From Bog-756 sp963831535 (lineage in GTDB: Bacteria; Actinomycetota; Acidimicrobiia; Acidimicrobiales; RAAP-2), in contig CAWHQP010000007.1 of the NCBI GenBank assembly GCA_963831535.1, positions 372,001 through 436,000 on the forward strand: a stretch of DNA of 64,000 nt. The letters are read 5' to 3'. Shown in pieces: positions 61,811 to 64,000 of this stretch. The translations under genes and the position numbers were made by a program. Numbering within the stretch: the first letter of the stretch is position 1; the number at the start of each line of letters is the position of its first letter. The notes under the pieces are model-generated. The model made no database searches. It saw only the letters and a list, made by a program, of their open reading frames with translations, and was not told the DNA's origin.

Positions 61811-63175
61811 ATGCACGCCCCCAACCGGATCGATCCGGCCTCTGTCGGGGCCTTTCGGGTGCTCGGGCGGACCTTCGACATCGATGCCGGCGTGGTCTCC
61901 CTGCACTACGCGCTCGACGAACAGTTCGCCTTCACCGAGACCGTGACCTTTGAGACGCCGTTCGCAACCGGACCGGACCTCGACGCACCCGGACTCAACC
62001 GGGCGCTGCTCCACCTCCATGTCGCCGCGGGGACCAGCTACTACAAGGTTGCTGCCCCACCTGAAGTGGTACTCGATCACGAGAGCCTGACCAGTGAGGA
62101 GCGGGAGTTCCACCGCCACCTCTACGACGACGGGTTGCGCGAGTTCGCCGTCACCAACGGCCTCAGGGTGCCGAGGCCCGTGGTCATTCGATCGCACGAT
62201 GGTCCCCAACCCGGCAAGCCCGTGGTCCGGACCCCGATGGGGCCGGGCGGTCTGCTCGTCCCCATCGGAGGCGGCAAGGACTCGATGGTTCTGATCGAGG
62301 CAGTGAAGCACCTCCATCCCCAGCTGTTCGCCGTCAACCCCCATCCGCTCGTCCTCGATCTCGCCCACCGCAGTGGACTGGATCTGATCGTGGTGCGACG
62401 GCGGCTCGACCCCCAGCTGCGTGCCCTCAACGGGTCGGGTGCCCTCAACGGCCACGTTCCCATCACCGCCATCATCTCGCTGATCGCCGTGGTCGGAAGC
62501 TTCCTGTACGGCTACGACTCGATCGCCATGGCCGTGGAGCGGTCGGCCAGCGAGGAGACGGTCCTGGTCGACGGGATCCCCGTCAACCACCAATACTCGA
62601 AGAGCCTCGACTTCGAGCTCCTCATGCGTGGTCTCATCGCCGGATCGATCGATCCGAGTCTCCGCTACGGTTCCGCGCTCCGGCCCTACTCGGAACTGGC
62701 CATCGCCCGAACGTTCGCCCGTCTGACCGACTATCACGACGCCTTCTGCAGCTGTAACTCGGCGTTCCGACAGGCCGCGGCGAGCGGTGACCGGTGGTGC
62801 GGTGACTGCCCGAAATGCCGCTTCGTGGCCCTGATGCTGGCTCCGTTCATGCAACGTGGCGACCTCACGGCGGTGCTCGGGCGGGACCTGTTCATGGATC
62901 CTGGGCAGATCAGTGGCTTCGCTGCCCTGATGAGCGACGAGGACAAGCCCTTCGAGTGCGTCGGCGAACGGCGCGAGTCGGCCGCCGCCATGCGGATCCT
63001 CTCGACCCGTTCCGATTGGCTCGAGACGCCGGTGGTGGCGGCCCTGACCGACCGGGCCCGGGCACTGATCGATGACGACGGGGTGGCCGCACTGTTGACA
63101 CCGTCCACCGGGCTGTCCGGTGCCGACCCTGAGGTGGACGCGGCCGTGCGTCGGCTGATGGAAGCGGCCTCATGA
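61811..63175 (+). CDS. murL: UDP-MurNAc-L-Ala-L-Glu epimerase
   Basis: 454 residues. MurL converts the terminal L-Glu of UDP-MurNAc-L-Ala-L-Glu to D-Glu in an ATP-dependent way, giving the usual peptidoglycan precursor without free D-Glu. The ATP-pyrophosphatase-like loop LLVPIGGGKDSMVLIEAV is at about residues 149-166 and a Cys motif (FCSCNSAFRQ, WCGDCPKCRF) is in the C-terminal half, both family features. The ATG at 61811 is chosen by its -10; a GTG at 61784 overlaps sixA. It is coupled to MurD2 by ATGA. Recognition is based on the MurL-MurD2 pair and the GGGKDS/CGDCPKC motifs. Confidence 0.9.
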   Translation: MHAPNRIDPASVGAFRVLGRTFDIDAGVVSLHYALDEQFAFTETVTFETPFATGPDLDAPGLNRALLHLHVAAGTSYYKVAAPPEVVLDHESLTSEEREFHRHLYDDGLREFAVTNGLRVPRPVVIRSHDGPQPGKPVVRTPMGPGGLLVPIGGGKDSMVLIEAVKHLHPQLFAVNPHPLVLDLAHRSGLDLIVVRRRLDPQLRALNGSGALNGHVPITAIISLIAVVGSFLYGYDSIAMAVERSASEETVLVDGIPVNHQYSKSLDFELLMRGLIAGSIDPSLRYGSALRPYSELAIARTFARLTDYHDAFCSCNSAFRQAAASGDRWCGDCPKCRFVALMLAPFMQRGDLTAVLGRDLFMDPGQISGFAALMSDEDKPFECVGERRESAAAMRILSTRSDWLETPVVAALTDRARALIDDDGVAALLTPSTGLSGADPEVDAAVRRLMEAAS

Positions 63176-64000
63176 ACCTCGGCGACGTGTGCGCCCGTCG
63201 GACAGCGGTCTGGGGCCTGGGAGCGGAGGGACTGTCGCTGGCCCGAATCCTCCTCGACCGCCACGTCGAGGTGTGCTTCGTCGACGACCACCCTGCGGCC
63301 GCCGCCGCCAGGCTCGCTGCACTCCTGGGGGCGGAGTACCCGGTACTGACCCCGGCCGACGTGCCCTGGGCGTCCGTCGACGTCGTGCTGCGTTCCCCCG
63401 GTGTGAGTCGGTACCGTCCCGAGCTGGACTCGGCCCGAGAGGCAGGCGTCACGGTGACGACGGCGATGGCCCTGTGGCTGGAGGACTTCGCCGATGCCCG
63501 GGTGGTGGCGATCACGGGCACCAAGGGGAAGAGCACCACCGCGGCGCTGACGGCAGCCATCCTGCGCCAGGACGGCTCGGATGTGGCGCTGATCGGCAAT
63601 ATTGGGGTCCCGGTGGTGGAGCGGTACGGCATGCCCCTGGCCGACGCCTATGTGGTCGAGGTCTCGTCCTACCAGGCGGCCGACGTGCAGGTGAGTCCGG
63701 GCCTCGTTGTACTGACCAGCCTGGCGCCTGACCACCTCGACTGGCATCGCACCGAGGAGGCGTACTACCGGGACAAGCTCCGGCTGATCGAAGCCGGCCC
63801 CCCCGGACTCCTGGCCGTGAACGCCCGAAGTGCCGAGGCCGTGCGAAGGACGGCGGGACACCCGCGCCGGACACTGTTCGGTCCGACTGGGCGGGTGACG
63901 GTGGACGATGCCGCAGCCGTGGCCGTCGACGGCCAGGTGCTGGTGGACGGCTCGGGCCTTCACCTGCTCGGCTCCCACAATCTCGACAACCTCTGCGGAG
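63172..64000 (+). CDS. murD2: MurD2, UDP-MurNAc-L-Ala--L-Glu ligase (3' end beyond window)
   Basis: First 276 residues; the gene continues past the window. Mur ligase architecture: N-terminal Rossmann-like domain (TAVWGLGAEGLSLARILLDR), ATP-binding P-loop VVAITGTKGKSTTAALTAA (GTKGKST at 116-122), VVEVSSYQAADV (conserved Glu and Ser), SLAPDHLDWHRTEEAYYRDK (conserved His and Lys). In the MurL route it adds L-Glu instead of D-Glu to UDP-MurNAc-L-Ala. The ATG overlaps the murL stop (ATGA). The companion MurL makes MurD2 the better call than ordinary MurD. Confidence 0.9.
   Translation, partial: MNLGDVCARRTAVWGLGAEGLSLARILLDRHVEVCFVDDHPAAAAARLAALLGAEYPVLTPADVPWASVDVVLRSPGVSRYRPELDSAREAGVTVTTAMALWLEDFADARVVAITGTKGKSTTAALTAAILRQDGSDVALIGNIGVPVVERYGMPLADAYVVEVSSYQAADVQVSPGLVVLTSLAPDHLDWHRTEEAYYRDKLRLIEAGPPGLLAVNARSAEAVRRTAGHPRRTLFGPTGRVTVDDAAAVAVDGQVLVDGSGLHLLGSHNLDNLCG

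Overview
The window is GC-rich, densely coded DNA from an actinobacterium, most likely class Acidimicrobiia. Supporting signs are the secreted GYWLVASDGG-type repeat proteins, two LLM-family flavin oxidoreductases, a MurL/MurD2 pair, actinobacterial LexA-box sequence, many GTG starts, and at least fourteen genes or micro-ORFs with a TANNNT -10 element only 6-9 nt before the start codon (leaderless transcripts). No rRNA, tRNA, CRISPR array, insertion sequence or prophage was seen. The placement rests on sequence character only.

Layout. 1-7.9 kb: end of a secreted protein, a branched-chain-amino-acid-type binding protein, a TetR regulator divergent from a DrrAB-like ABC exporter, a TPR protein, DUF302 and SRPBCC proteins. 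7.9-19 kb: a CrtI/PYROXD2-like oxidoreductase divergent from an epoxide hydrolase, a secreted repeat protein, a PhyH-type oxygenase, a large secreted GH99-like/phosphoesterase protein, an LLM oxidoreductase and pantothenate kinase. 19-26 kb: a minus-strand polysaccharide block (GT-C-like membrane protein, GT4, GT2, double GT4). 26-29 kb: a lipoprotein esterase, a tiny membrane protein with a leader peptide, and a membrane fatty acid desaturase.

29.3-36.1 kb is the most interesting unit: a cobalamin riboswitch, a secreted alpha/alpha-barrel protein carrying six 126-bp tandem repeats, a membrane-anchored protein with a DUF4430-like beta domain, and EcfT, a fused double EcfA ATPase and EcfS in translationally coupled order. 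It reads as a B12-controlled ECF importer with a two-part, transcobalamin-like extracellular capture system.

36-47.7 kb: a zinc peptidase, an AlkB-type repair dioxygenase behind a perfect 32-bp palindrome containing an SOS box, an encapsulated ferritin without a nearby shell gene, a transglutaminase-like protein, a GNAT-AAA+ fusion, an aldo/keto reductase coupled to a biotinyl-carboxyltransferase, an esterase, a universal stress protein and an HDAC-like deacetylase. 47.9-54 kb: a CPA2 antiporter with a leader peptide, a DsbA-like protein, LysR divergent from an MFS exporter across an AT-rich palindrome, and an aldo/keto reductase. 54-60.6 kb: a MacAB-like export cluster with two adaptor proteins and a secreted Gly-rich protein. 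60.7-64 kb: a SnoaL-like protein, SixA, MurL and the start of MurD2.

Caution: six otherwise well-conserved genes are broken by single-base frameshifts, most of them at short homopolymers. This looks more like consensus-sequence error than gene decay, so these are annotated as whole genes with the break noted.
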